A stretch of 64,000 bases of DNA. Origin: DAIPKP01 sp964539095 (lineage in GTDB: Bacteria > Synergistota > Synergistia > Synergistales > Aminiphilaceae). The DNA lies in assembly GCA_964539095.1 (NCBI GenBank), contig CAZIFL010000008.1, positions 29,179 to 93,178 of the forward strand, in the 5' to 3' direction. A program made the translations under genes and the position numbers. Below, piece after piece: positions 18,609 through 27,554 of the stretch (position 1 is its first letter; the number at the start of each line of letters is the position of its first letter). Under the pieces are notes generated by a model. It searched no databases. It worked only from the letters and a program-made list of their open reading frames with translations, and had not been told where the DNA came from.

Positions 18609-19505
18609 TCAGGAGCGGGAATTCACCTTTCCGAAGGGCATTGTCACAGGTCCGAGTTCACAGATAACCACCCCACTAAGAATCAACAACCCCCCGAAGA
18701 TCATGGGAACTGTAAAGGCTTCGTGCAGGAGCAGCACCCCTGCGATGGCTCCGAAGAGGGATTCCAGCCCCAGAATAAGCGCCGCATGGCTGGAGGGGGT
18801 GTACTTCTGCCCCCAGTTCTGGAGCAGAAAGGCTACCAGGGTGCTGAAGACCACCGCATAGGCAAGCCCCGCCCAGGCTGAGAGGGGAATGGTATCGGGC
18901 CAGGTCTCAAAGAGCCCGGCACAGCAGATACTGATAACCCCCGCCACGAGAACCTGGAAAAACACCAGTAGCAGCACATCCTGCCGGGGAGCATAGTGCT
19001 CGATGGCGATAAGGTGCCCCGCAAAGAAGAAGGCCCCTATAAGACTCAGCCAATCACCGCTATTCATACCCCCCAGAAGGGAGCCCCCGAAACTCAGAAG
19101 GGTCACCCCGCAGAAGCAGAGCCCCGCAGCGAGAAAGACCCGGATCCCCGGAAAGATCCGCCGAAGCCCCCAGACGAGAAGGGGGGTAAAAACCACATAG
19201 GTAGCCGTGAAAAAGGCCTGTTTACTCGACGTGGTGTACTGCAGCCCTGTGGTCTGGAAGAAAAACCCCAGAAAGAGAAAGAATCCCACCACCACCCCCC
19301 CCTGAAGATCCTCTTTCTTCCAGGGACGGAAGAAGAGAAAGGGGGAGAGACAGAGGGCGCTTATAAGAAATCGTACACCCACCAGAAAAAAGGGAGGAAT
19401 GCCATCCACCGCCGCTTTCATGGCCACAAAACCAGTTCCCCACAAAAGGGCTGCTCCAAACATTCCCAAATCCGCCATCAACATTCTTTTGCGTACGTCC
19501 TTCAT
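18609..19505 (-). CDS. EamA/DMT family transporter (tandem paralogue)
   Basis: This 298-residue, ten-helix DMT-superfamily transporter is the sister copy of the gene just downstream, in the same orientation and 63 bp away. Start MKDVRKRML is chosen because AAGGAG lies 8-9 bp upstream; the longer frame adds an unlikely hydrophilic leader. Two EamA repeats are visible (about residues 10-140 and 150-285). The pair could act independently, since EamA proteins of this length normally work as single chains or homodimers. The function is export of an unidentified small molecule. Confidence 0.9.
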   Translation of the reverse strand: MKDVRKRMLMADLGMFGAALLWGTGFVAMKAAVDGIPPFFLVGVRFLISALCLSPFLFFRPWKKEDLQGGVVVGFFLFLGFFFQTTGLQYTTSSKQAFFTATYVVFTPLLVWGLRRIFPGIRVFLAAGLCFCGVTLLSFGGSLLGGMNSGDWLSLIGAFFFAGHLIAIEHYAPRQDVLLLVFFQVLVAGVISICCAGLFETWPDTIPLSAWAGLAYAVVFSTLVAFLLQNWGQKYTPSSHAALILGLESLFGAIAGVLLLHEAFTVPMIFGGLLILSGVVICELGPVTMPFGKVNSRS

Positions 19506-19601
19506 GACGAATCGCTCCTTTCCTCTGTGAAGGCACAGCAGTAGCACAGCCATGCATCACTTTATTGCATACATCAACTTTTTAGGGCACGGAATGCAAT
19601 T

Positions 19602-21431
19602 CTATTTTTTTCCTGCATCTTTGTCAACCCCCAAAACATTTCCGCGAAATCCCGCTCCGGTATCAGTTTTTTGCCTACTCCGGCTCTTCCGCTGGGCCAT
19701 TCCAGACCGGAGTCCCAGCAGAAAAGAGCGGCAGTTTCTTCCGAGCCCACCTATCCGATAGCCCCCTTCCTGCATTACCAGGGAGGGAATCTTCATTTCT
19801 CCCACAGCCCTTCCCAAAGCGGTAAAATCCCGGGCCTGAAGACTCCAGGTTCCCGTGGGATCTCCCTTGGCGATATCAAGGCCGAGACAGATCACCAAAT
19901 AGGCGGGGGCAAAGTGAAAAATTCGCTGGAGTGCCTTCCGGAGAGTTTCGAGATAAAGCGCCCCATCCACAGCCTCAGGAAGAGGATAGTTGCCATTAAA
20001 CCCCAGCCCCTCCCCCTCTCCTTTTTCATCTGCAAAGCCGGAGAAATAGGGGTAAGCAAAGCGAGGGTGCCCGTGAATGGAGAGGGTAAGCACCCGAGAT
20101 GTGGCATAAAAAATGTCCTGTTGCCCATTGCCGTGATGATAATCCAGATCCAGCATCGCCACCCTGCCGAAATCACTGAGATACTGGGCAGCCACCGCAG
20201 CATTGTTGAAGTAGCAAAATCCCCCGAAAAAGCCTCGTTCCGCGTGATGCCCCGGAGGGCGCACCAGGGCATAGGCAATTTTTCGCCCCGAAAGAACCTC
20301 CCGAGCCCCTGTCAGGGCACAATCCACCCCGCGCCGGGCAGCATCATAGGCCTGACGGCTAATGGGAGTAAAGGTATCCATACAGTAATACCCCGCCCGC
20401 ACGGGCAGTTCCACCGGAGGGCGGGCTCGATTGCGCAGAGGGAAGACGTAGGGGTAGAGAGGGGCCTTTTCATCTATTGTCCGGGAAATTTTTTTAAAAT
20501 ACGAGAGATACTCCTGATGGTGCACCGCAGTAAGGTGACGCTCGGGAAAGTGTGCGGGGGGGATCTCCACAAAGGCCCCCGTGGCCAGGAGTTCCGGAAG
20601 AATAGCCCGAATACGGGCGGGAGACTCCACGTAGCCTCGTTCATGGACGTGATGAATTTCATGCTTATCGGTCACCACCAGAGCGATCTTTTCAAAATCC
20701 TCCCCCATCCGGGCGCCCTTCTCTTCAACGCTCTGGGCTCTCAGATATCGGGGAGGACGAAGCTTGACGGGGTTCTCACAAATGGAATCCAGCACCTTCC
20801 GGTTGTACTCAGGGGTACAGATATCGCCATACTTTTTCTTCAAAATTGAGGCCACCACCCGCCTCACATACCCCGCCTCCAGAGGGCGGTTTCGCCCCAG
20901 GCCATCGTAGACAAGATAGGGGGGGTTGTCACCTCCGGGAGTTACGGGGGTTTCGTAGGCGGTTCCTACGATGGGGCGGGCTCCGTACTGCTCGTAGAAG
21001 CGAAGGCGTTTTTCATTCTGTTTTCGAATTTCGGAGTCCCTGCTGAGGGCAGGATCATCGGGAAGGCACTCCATAAAGATTCCAGAAACCCCCAGAGAGA
21101 GAGCTTCTCCTCGAATACGGCCATAGAGGGCTCCCCCCACTCCTCGGCCAGAACAAGCGGGCTCGCTCGCCAGATAATCGAGAAAACAAAAGGAGAGATC
21201 TCCATCGTAATCGAGAAGCCCTAAACCCAGCAGATCGTGACGCTGATCCTCCGCCACATAGAGGATGCTGCGAAAACCATATTTCAGCGGATGACGCAGC
21301 ACCTCGGGTATACGGTCAATTTTATACTGCTCCAAACTCGCGAACTGCTGCCGCAAAAGATGGTTCACCTGTTCAAGAGCGTGTCGATTTACAGGAAGAA
21401 GATCGTCAAAAATCCTTCGAATACGAAACAT
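19602..21431 (-). CDS. GNAT acetyltransferase fused to histone-deacetylase-like amidohydrolase
   Basis: This 609-residue two-domain protein has an N-terminal part (about 1-200) that looks like a GNAT N-acetyltransferase (FLDYLASEPACSGRGVGGAL; the RGVGGAL stretch fits the acetyl-CoA loop). The C-terminal part (about 265-590) is a histone deacetylase/acetylpolyamine amidohydrolase domain. It has complete catalytic residues: tandem His in RPPGHH, zinc ligands in LDLDYHHGNG and GLDIAKGD, and the Tyr in EGGYR. The two activities are opposite, which suggests reversible acetylation of one substrate, perhaps a polyamine or a protein lysine. The start MFRIRRIFDD follows a GGTGAGG site. Neighbouring genes also encode acetyltransferases. 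The fusion is seen directly; the substrate is not known. Confidence 0.88.
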   Translation of the reverse strand: MFRIRRIFDDLLPVNRHALEQVNHLLRQQFASLEQYKIDRIPEVLRHPLKYGFRSILYVAEDQRHDLLGLGLLDYDGDLSFCFLDYLASEPACSGRGVGGALYGRIRGEALSLGVSGIFMECLPDDPALSRDSEIRKQNEKRLRFYEQYGARPIVGTAYETPVTPGGDNPPYLVYDGLGRNRPLEAGYVRRVVASILKKKYGDICTPEYNRKVLDSICENPVKLRPPRYLRAQSVEEKGARMGEDFEKIALVVTDKHEIHHVHERGYVESPARIRAILPELLATGAFVEIPPAHFPERHLTAVHHQEYLSYFKKISRTIDEKAPLYPYVFPLRNRARPPVELPVRAGYYCMDTFTPISRQAYDAARRGVDCALTGAREVLSGRKIAYALVRPPGHHAERGFFGGFCYFNNAAVAAQYLSDFGRVAMLDLDYHHGNGQQDIFYATSRVLTLSIHGHPRFAYPYFSGFADEKGEGEGLGFNGNYPLPEAVDGALYLETLRKALQRIFHFAPAYLVICLGLDIAKGDPTGTWSLQARDFTALGRAVGEMKIPSLVMQEGGYRIGGLGRNCRSFLLGLRSGMAQRKSRSRQKTDTGAGFRGNVLGVDKDAGKK

Positions 21432-21592
21432 GAAAACCTCACCTTCCGCCTTCAAGGCTGCATATTGACCTTCTCCCCTTTTTGAAGGAAGGGGATTTCT
21501 ACGACCACTAAGGCAGAAACCCGAGAAATTTCAGCGGGTCCCTATGAGGTGCATCTTCATCTCGGGTTTATCAGAGAAAAAAAGCTCCCTTT

Positions 21593-22177
21593 TCAGAGTT
21601 TTGGGAGGTCTTCTTTTTGAGCACACCTCCGCAAATCCTCCCACTCCTCTCGCAGAATTCCGTAACTTACGGAATCATAATACTTCCCCTGCACGATTCT
21701 CGCCTTGCGGTACACCGCCTCTTTTTTGAGCCCGATCTTCTCCGAAAGGCGCATCATTCTTTCGTTCCCGGACCAAGTGGACAAGCCGATGCGAACCAGT
21801 TCCGGAAAATCCTTGAAAATTTCAGTTATCCAGGAGATTAGTATTACTGTTCCCAACCCTTGGCCCCAATATTTTTCGTTGAAAATAACCAGCCCTACTT
21901 CCATCCAGAAGGTCTCTTGGGATTTCCAATACCAGTTTACTTCCCCCACCAATTCGTCAGCATTCAAGTCAACTACTACTTTTTTGTTTCGCATCACCTG
22001 CCCGGATCCACTTCTAATTCGTGATGCAAGTTCCTCGCCGAGAATTTTCAGCTCCTCTTCGGTCTCCCTGAGGTAATAGGGTCCGTTATATTTGTGATGC
22101 TCCCGCCCCGGATGCTTCCAGTAAAGATACGAATCCAGATCCTTCATCCGGAGATCCCGAATCACGAGCTTACGCAT
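21593..22177 (-). CDS. GNAT family N-acetyltransferase
   Basis: This 194-residue protein has a GNAT fold similar to RimJ/RimL-type enzymes. The acetyl-CoA-binding stretch is EKYWGQGLGTVI, and GLKKEAVYRKARIVQGKYYDSVSYGIL matches the end of the domain in pieces (GLKKEAVYRKA; YYDSVSYGIL). The start MRKLVIRDL overlaps the last codons of the upstream YoaP-like gene by 8 bp and follows CTGGAG, so translation is probably coupled. Its substrate is unknown. It is the last gene of a three-gene leftward set (EamA transporter, YoaP-like acetyltransferase, GNAT). Confidence 0.88.
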   Translation of the reverse strand: MRKLVIRDLRMKDLDSYLYWKHPGREHHKYNGPYYLRETEEELKILGEELASRIRSGSGQVMRNKKVVVDLNADELVGEVNWYWKSQETFWMEVGLVIFNEKYWGQGLGTVILISWITEIFKDFPELVRIGLSTWSGNERMMRLSEKIGLKKEAVYRKARIVQGKYYDSVSYGILREEWEDLRRCAQKEDLPKL

Positions 22178-22946
22178 CGTAGTTCTCCAGAATCTTGTCA
22201 AATTGATTATTCATACAGGCACTGATATCGGTGGTTACAAACTTTCCATCGTAAAACATGCTGAAGATGGTGGCAGGGGTGGGAGCAGCTTGAGCCTGCT
22301 CCATACTTGCCAGCTTGATGATCTTCAGCGGTATGTTCCGTTTCGTACAGCTTTCCACAAGGGACTCCCGAACATGGTACTCCGAATAAGGACACCGGTT
22401 CGAGTAGTAGACCACACACCCGGATTTCTCGGGGATTCTTTCGTTTTTCACACAGTCCTTGAAACATGGAGTCTCCTGGGAAGTGCCGAAGTCCAGGGAA
22501 AGGAGAGAAAATCCTGAAGAAAGGCTTTCGCAAATCCGAAACCCCTGCCGCAACAGCCAGTTCGTATCGCTCATAAAGTGAAACTTTTTCGTCCCCACCA
22601 CCGTCACCAAACCGCTCTTTCCCAACCTTTCCGCAGTCTCCACCGTCTCCTGAAGAAGAGCTTTGCCATGCCCACAGCCCTTGTATTTTCCGGAAACCCA
22701 GAAACAACCGATCATCAAATAACCCGACGCCGTAACGGGAACCCAGGCAGTTTCCGCCGGACCGTATTCGATAAAGACCTTGGCTCGCTCGTCGAGGCGA
22801 CGGAAAACATACTCACGGTCAAATTCCTCCGCCAGCCATTGCTTCTTCTGGCGGTACCCTTCTGCACACTTCTTGTCGGAGAAGGCGCAACATATGTGTT
22901 CCGTCCCGATGTTTTCCTTTGTAATAGTGATATACAATCCTCTCAT
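22170..22946 (-). CDS. GNAT acetyltransferase with YoaP-like C-terminal domain
   Basis: This 258-residue protein has a GNAT domain in residues about 1-150 (acetyl-CoA loop in VSGKYKGCGHGKALL). The C-terminal segment about 165-255 resembles the YoaP domain of Bacillus acetyltransferases: VVYYSNRCPYSEYHV, then PTPATIFSMFYDGKFVTTDI in separate blocks (PTPATIFSMFYDG; KFVTTDI). It is rich in cysteine (nine), which may matter in an anaerobe. Its start overlaps the stop of the upstream EamA gene (ATGA), and its end overlaps the next GNAT gene, so the three form a tight operon. A role in resistance or metabolite acetylation is inference only. Confidence 0.85.
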   Translation of the reverse strand: MRGLYITITKENIGTEHICCAFSDKKCAEGYRQKKQWLAEEFDREYVFRRLDERAKVFIEYGPAETAWVPVTASGYLMIGCFWVSGKYKGCGHGKALLQETVETAERLGKSGLVTVVGTKKFHFMSDTNWLLRQGFRICESLSSGFSLLSLDFGTSQETPCFKDCVKNERIPEKSGCVVYYSNRCPYSEYHVRESLVESCTKRNIPLKIIKLASMEQAQAAPTPATIFSMFYDGKFVTTDISACMNNQFDKILENYDA

Positions 22947-23872
22947 CTCCCGTTACGTTTATTTGCCAACAGGATCCCCCCCACGATAAGGGGAGCGCTG
23001 GTAAGATGCACAACCCCCACATGCTCCCCCAAAAATAACAGCGCGAGAAGGGCGCTGAAAAGAGGCAGGGTATAGTAGATAATCCCCGCCCGGGCAGGGC
23101 CAATGGTAGCGATGGCCTTGTTCCAGAGAAGAAAGGCAAGAAACGAAGCCCCCACTCCTACGTAAAGGATGGCTCCTACCATGGTGAGATTCCACCCTAC
23201 CCAGGGATGTACGCTCCGCTCCCAGAAAAAGGCGGGGGCAAGAAAGAACAACCCCAGGATAAAGGTGGAGAGCTGCAGGCTCGCTATGCTGATCTCTCCG
23301 GGCTTGCGCCGGATCAGAAGGCTGTAGACCGCGAAGATAACCGACGCCAGAAGCATCCAGAGATCCCCCCGGGCAAAAGCAAGGTTTCGGATCACTCCGA
23401 AATCTCCCCGGGTAAGAAGCAGAAGCACCCCCAGAAGCACCACCCCCATTCCCGCAATTCTGAGTGGCGGGCAGGGCTCTCCGAAAAAGATCCGGGAGAA
23501 GAGAAGTATAAAGATGGGGAAAGTAATAGCTATAAGGGAGAGGTTCATGGCGGTGGTACTCCCCCCGGCAACGTAGATAAGGGTGTTGAAGAGAGCGATC
23601 CCCAAAAAGGCAGTGACGCCAAGATAGGGGAGATGCCGCACCAGAACCTTTCGCTCTCGCAAGAGCCCCTGCAGACCGAAGGGGAGAAAGACAAGTACCG
23701 CCACCACCCAACGCCAGAAGGCGAGCTGCACCGGAGGGATGGCAGAGCTGAGCCCCCGAGCGACGATAAAGTTTCCCGACCAGATGGCAGTCGCCCCCAG
23801 GGCTGCGAGAATTCCCGCCATGGCCGGGTTTTTTCTCAGCCATTCCACATAAAAATCTATTTTCAGGACCAT
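22943..23872 (-). CDS. EamA/DMT family transporter
   Basis: This 309-residue protein has ten membrane helices in two EamA repeats (AALGATAIWSGNFIVARGL at the start; LAFLLWNKAIATIGPARAG in the second repeat). The ATG at 23872 follows GGAGG; a long upstream extension in frame is unlikely to be coding. It heads the operon with two acetyltransferases. That pairing may link acetylation of a compound with its export, but the sequence does not show the substrate. It is more distant from the tandem EamA pair at 17.7-19.5 kb than those two are from each other. Confidence 0.9.
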   Translation of the reverse strand: MVLKIDFYVEWLRKNPAMAGILAALGATAIWSGNFIVARGLSSAIPPVQLAFWRWVVAVLVFLPFGLQGLLRERKVLVRHLPYLGVTAFLGIALFNTLIYVAGGSTTAMNLSLIAITFPIFILLFSRIFFGEPCPPLRIAGMGVVLLGVLLLLTRGDFGVIRNLAFARGDLWMLLASVIFAVYSLLIRRKPGEISIASLQLSTFILGLFFLAPAFFWERSVHPWVGWNLTMVGAILYVGVGASFLAFLLWNKAIATIGPARAGIIYYTLPLFSALLALLFLGEHVGVVHLTSAPLIVGGILLANKRNGR

Positions 23873-24123
23873 ACAAAAACCTCCTTTTTCTTTCTGCACT
23901 TCTTGAGCACCACAGGAGTATACCAGGGTTTTTCTGCAATTCCGGGGAGGTTTTCCACAAAAGAAATATGAGAAAAAATCTAGCCCTTTCTTCGTTATAG
24001 CTCTAGGATAAAGGATGAAAGGTTTTGGGATCTTCGAGATCTTTTCAAATTTTGTCTTTTGGAAACTCCTCCCGAATTCACGAGGAGAGATATCAGGGGT
24101 CGCACACAAGGAGGAATGTAACT

Positions 24124-24687
24124 ATGAAGGTTGTAAACAGCTGCAAAGCACGTATCATCCTGGGGACGCTGGCCGCCCTCTTTCTTCTGGCAGGCACCGC
24201 CTTCGCCGCCGAGGTAGCGCTTACATCGGTGGGACAGAGCCCGGATGGCACCATGGTACAGGTGGTGATGAAGCGCCTCAAGATCTCTATGGAGTATGAC
24301 AAGCTCATGGAGCCTGCGGCGCTGACGGATGAGAAGGTGCTCATCGCCGTGGTGGGGGGTAGCTCCAAGGGACTTGGAGCCGCAGGGATCGACAAGGATC
24401 AGGAGCTTGCCCGGGCCTTGGCTCTGCTCGATGCAGCCAAGGCAAAGGGGATGAAGATCCTGGTAATGCACGTAGGAGGCGAAGGGCGCCGGGGACAGCT
24501 TTCGGATATGTTCATCGAAGCGGTAACCCCCAAGGGAGATGCCATCATCCTTGTGGCAGGTGCTGACCATGACGGCATCTTCACCAATCTTGCCGGGGCG
24601 GGCGTGCAGATCTATACGGCGGAGTCGGTGAAAAAAACCGAAGAGCCTCTTAAGACTCTTCTCGCTTCCTGGGGCGTGGGTCAGTAA
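24124..24687 (+). CDS. Secreted DUF6305-like protein
   Basis: This 187-residue protein has a clear signal peptide (residues 1-29, ending AGTAFA before AEVALTS). The mature part is a small alpha/beta domain (VLIAVVGGSSKGLGAAGID, KGMKILVMHVGGEGRRGQ, DAIILVAGADHDGIF) that resembles the DUF6305 proteins of Synergistota, as far as motif memory allows. GGAGGAATG precedes the ATG. It lies directly upstream of a TRAP-type permease, an M14 amidohydrolase and a gamma-glutamyltransferase. A role as periplasmic partner of the permease is therefore possible, since no DctP-type binding protein is encoded nearby. That link is inference. Confidence 0.72.
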   Translation: MKVVNSCKARIILGTLAALFLLAGTAFAAEVALTSVGQSPDGTMVQVVMKRLKISMEYDKLMEPAALTDEKVLIAVVGGSSKGLGAAGIDKDQELARALALLDAAKAKGMKILVMHVGGEGRRGQLSDMFIEAVTPKGDAIILVAGADHDGIFTNLAGAGVQIYTAESVKKTEEPLKTLLASWGVGQ

Positions 24688-24716
24688 GGCCCCGAAGCAG
24701 AAAGGCAGGATAGTTT

Positions 24717-26015
24717 ATGGAATGGTTTTGGCCCGAAGGGTTCTATACCCTTCTCATGATCGGCGTGTTCGCCTTCGGGGCCTTTGCCCTGAAGCTTCCC
24801 ATCGCCATCGCCATGGCTCTTGCGGCAGTCTCCGGCGCTGTGGCGGGGGGGGAGGGCTTCCCCCTGAGACATCTCGTGGAGGGGTGTTTCGGTTATCTTG
24901 ATACGATTCTCATCATTGCGGCGGCCATGATCTTCATGAAAACCGTGGAGAATATCGGCCTTCTTGAGGCGGTGGCGGCCTGGGTAATCCGCAAGTTCCG
25001 CCGGAGTCCTCTGCTGCTGAGCATGGGTATTATGCTGCTCATCATGATCCCCGGGATGATCACCGGCTCCTCCACCGCTGCGGTACTTACCACGGGTGCT
25101 CTGGTGGCTCCGGTACTTCTCAAGCTGGGAGTACAGGTGCACAAAACTGCCGCGGTGATCGCCATGGGGGCCATCTTTGGCATGATCGCCCCCCCCATCA
25201 GCCTTCCCGCCATGATTATCGGCGGAGGGATCGACATGCCCTACGTGGGGTTCGGGCTTCCCCTGCTCATCTGCACGGTGCCTCTTGCGGTGGTGACCGC
25301 TCTTCTGCTCATCTACCCCTCTCTACGCAAGAAAGTGGAGGATGAAGCCGCTCTGGAGGAGGAGCTGCTGCGGATGGAGCGCACCCCTCTTTCGCTGCTT
25401 CTCTTTCTTCCCGTGCTGTTGCTGGTGGTGCTTCTCGGAGGAGAGCGGCTCCTCCCCCGCTTCTGGCCTAGCCTGGGGATGCCCCTGGGCTTTCTTCTGG
25501 CCTCCGCCTCGGCTTTTCTTACGGGGATCTCTCCCAAGAGCTGGAAGCCTCTGGCTACGGTGACGGATGCGGTGAACGACGCCCTTCCGGTGATGGGCAT
25601 TCTCATGGGAGTGGGGATGTTCATCCAGGTGATGACCCTTACGGGGGTTCGAGGGTTCGTGGTGGTCTCTGCTCTGGCCCTCCCGGCGTGGCTCCTCTAC
25701 GTGGGGATCGCCACCTCCATGCCCCTCTTCGGGGCGGTCTCATCCTTCGGCTCCGCTTCGGTGCTGGGGGTTCCCTTTCTTCTGGCCCTGCTGGGGCGTA
25801 ACGAGATCATCGTTGCCTCGGCGCTCAGCCTTATTGCGGGGCTGGGGGATCTCATGCCCCCCACGGCACTGGCGGGGATCTTCGCCGCCCAGGTGGTGGG
25901 AGAGAAGAACTACTTCAAGGTGCTTAAGTTCTGCTGGTTCCCAGGCGTTCTTACCGCCCTCTGGGGTATTGCGGTGATTCTCGGCTCCAAGTACATTGCG
26001 GGCGTGCTGTATTAG
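24717..26015 (+). CDS. TRAP transporter large permease subunit (DctM-like)
   Basis: This 432-residue membrane protein has about 11-12 helices. The segments MIPGMITGSSTAAVLTTGAL and AMGAIFGMIAPPISLPAMII match the conserved DctM/TRAP-M motifs (ion-transporter superfamily). It starts 29 bp after the DUF6305-like gene, behind AAAGGCAGGA. TRAP systems usually have a DctP binding protein and a four-helix DctQ subunit. Here neither is present; instead a 49-residue two-helix protein follows. A Na+-coupled uptake or export of an amino-acid-derived anion would fit the neighbouring peptidase genes, but the substrate is not shown. Confidence 0.85.
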   Translation: MEWFWPEGFYTLLMIGVFAFGAFALKLPIAIAMALAAVSGAVAGGEGFPLRHLVEGCFGYLDTILIIAAAMIFMKTVENIGLLEAVAAWVIRKFRRSPLLLSMGIMLLIMIPGMITGSSTAAVLTTGALVAPVLLKLGVQVHKTAAVIAMGAIFGMIAPPISLPAMIIGGGIDMPYVGFGLPLLICTVPLAVVTALLLIYPSLRKKVEDEAALEEELLRMERTPLSLLLFLPVLLLVVLLGGERLLPRFWPSLGMPLGFLLASASAFLTGISPKSWKPLATVTDAVNDALPVMGILMGVGMFIQVMTLTGVRGFVVVSALALPAWLLYVGIATSMPLFGAVSSFGSASVLGVPFLLALLGRNEIIVASALSLIAGLGDLMPPTALAGIFAAQVVGEKNYFKVLKFCWFPGVLTALWGIAVILGSKYIAGVLY

Positions 26016-26033
26016 AGAGGAGAGAGACTACTC

Positions 26034-26183
26034 ATGATTATGACCCTTATCTACCGCGCCATCGTGCTCTTTGTGCTCCTTCTGGTGGTGCGCTGCATGT
26101 TCCGGGAGAAGGAGTTCTGGAAGCAGGCCACAGGGGCTCTCGTGCTGATACCCCTGATTCTCCGGTTTCTTATGATCAAGTAG
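26034..26183 (+). CDS. Small two-helix membrane protein of the TRAP operon
   Basis: A 49-codon gene sits between the TRAP permease and the M14 gene. It has GAGAGGAGAG upstream, an ATG at 26034 and a TAG at 26181-26183. The protein has two hydrophobic segments (AIVLFVLLLVV and ALVLIPLILRFLMI) around a charged loop (REKEFWKQ). It leaves no gap in the operon: 18 bp after the permease stop and 13 bp before the next start. It may replace the small DctQ subunit or serve as an accessory subunit. No known family was recognised. Confidence 0.7.
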   Translation: MIMTLIYRAIVLFVLLLVVRCMFREKEFWKQATGALVLIPLILRFLMIK

Positions 26184-26196
26184 GAGGCGGTAACCT

Positions 26197-27342
26197 ATGT
26201 CTTGGGACATCAATTTTCGGGGCACCCGCCTGACGGCGCTGCTCCTGGTTCTTCTCGCGGGAGGAGCCGCCTTTCTCGGGGCTCAGCAGTTCATGGTGAT
26301 GTGGGAGCCCGATAGAGTGGTTCCCGCTCCGGGGTTCGAAGAGCATATGCTCTCGGAGTGGTTCGAGGGGATCAAAGATACCCCCGCGGATACCCCGGTG
26401 TACATCCAGTCTGGAGAAAACCCCGGAGGCACTGTACTCATTCTGGGGGGAACCCACCCCAACGAACCCTCTTCGGCTCTCACGGCGGTGCTCTTTCTGG
26501 AGCGGGCCCAGATGGAGACGGGACGGCTTATTGTGATTCCCTTCGGAAACGCCATGGCCTTTACCCACAACTCTCCTCAGGAGGCCTCGCCTCAGAAGAT
26601 CTCCTTTAGGCTTCCCGACGGCTCTTCCCGAACCTTCCGCTACGGATCCCGGGCCACCAACCCCATCTTCCAGTGGCCCGCTCCGGATGTCTATATCCAT
26701 CCTCAGTCCGGGCAGGAGCTTGCGGGGAGCGAGAAGAGCAATCTCAACCGGGCTCATCCGGGCACCCCAGATGGAGCCCTCACCCAGCGGCTGGCCTACG
26801 CCTTGCGGCAGCTTATCATCGCGGAAAAGGTGGATCTCGCCTTCGATCTTCACGAGGCCTCTCCGGAGTACCCCGTGGTAAACGCTGCGGTGGCCCACGA
26901 GCGGAGCATGGAGCTTACCGCCATGGTGGCCATGGAGCTGGAGGATATAGGCATCCCCCTGCGGATAGAACCCTCCCCCAAGAACCTCCGGGGGCTCACC
27001 CACCGCGAGTGGGGAGACTACACCGAAACCCTGCCGGTGCTCATGGAAACGGGAAATCCCAGCCAGGGACGGCTTCGGGGACGCACCAACGAAGAACTGG
27101 CACTCACCGGACGTGATAAGAGCTACGCCAAGGCTTCCAAATTGGGGCTTCTCTTCATCCCTTACGAAGAAGACCAGCCTCTAGACTACCGCATCGGCCG
27201 TCACACCCAGTCCATCCTCACCTTCATGGAGATGCTCGGTTTTCTTGACGAAGAAAAAGAGGTGCTCCTTGAAGGAGTGCCGGGGATGGAAGATCTAACC
27301 GAAAAGGGTTTCGGCGCCTGGCTTCAGCCTTTGGGGAGCTAA
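26197..27342 (+). CDS. M14 family succinylglutamate desuccinylase/aspartoacylase-like hydrolase
   Basis: This 381-residue protein has an N-terminal membrane or signal segment (about residues 11-30: LTALLLVLLAGGAAFLGA). The zinc-carboxypeptidase-like domain has the HxxE ligand pair in GGTHPNEPS, the second His in FDLHEASPEYP and a likely catalytic Glu in LMETGNPSQG. Members remove acyl groups from N-acylated amino acids or trim peptides. The N-terminal segment suggests it works on the periplasmic side. AGGAGG lies 6 bp before the ATG. Its position between a TRAP permease and gamma-glutamyltransferase suggests use of extracellular amino-acid conjugates; this is inference. Confidence 0.85.
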   Translation: MSWDINFRGTRLTALLLVLLAGGAAFLGAQQFMVMWEPDRVVPAPGFEEHMLSEWFEGIKDTPADTPVYIQSGENPGGTVLILGGTHPNEPSSALTAVLFLERAQMETGRLIVIPFGNAMAFTHNSPQEASPQKISFRLPDGSSRTFRYGSRATNPIFQWPAPDVYIHPQSGQELAGSEKSNLNRAHPGTPDGALTQRLAYALRQLIIAEKVDLAFDLHEASPEYPVVNAAVAHERSMELTAMVAMELEDIGIPLRIEPSPKNLRGLTHREWGDYTETLPVLMETGNPSQGRLRGRTNEELALTGRDKSYAKASKLGLLFIPYEEDQPLDYRIGRHTQSILTFMEMLGFLDEEKEVLLEGVPGMEDLTEKGFGAWLQPLGS

Positions 27343-27554
27343 CACTAGGGGAATTTTTTAAACTCTATCTGCAAAGTTCTGCAAGGTGCTGATTTCTCGT
27401 GAAAGTTCTTCTTTCTGATCCATGATCTATGATATGCTACTGTGGAGACAGGAGAAACGTATCCTCAGATTTCTTTCGGCATCATTCTCGGGGGTTTTCT
27501 AACGAGGAAATGACCCGAGAAAATATCTTTATTTTTTCAAGGAGGGGTTGTGTA

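Noticed and set aside
17421..18881. Long open frame (486 codons) on the plus strand opposite two EamA genes
   Set aside because: Low-complexity Lys/Glu/Pro-rich translation without signal, domain or ribosome-binding site; shadow of the membrane protein genes.
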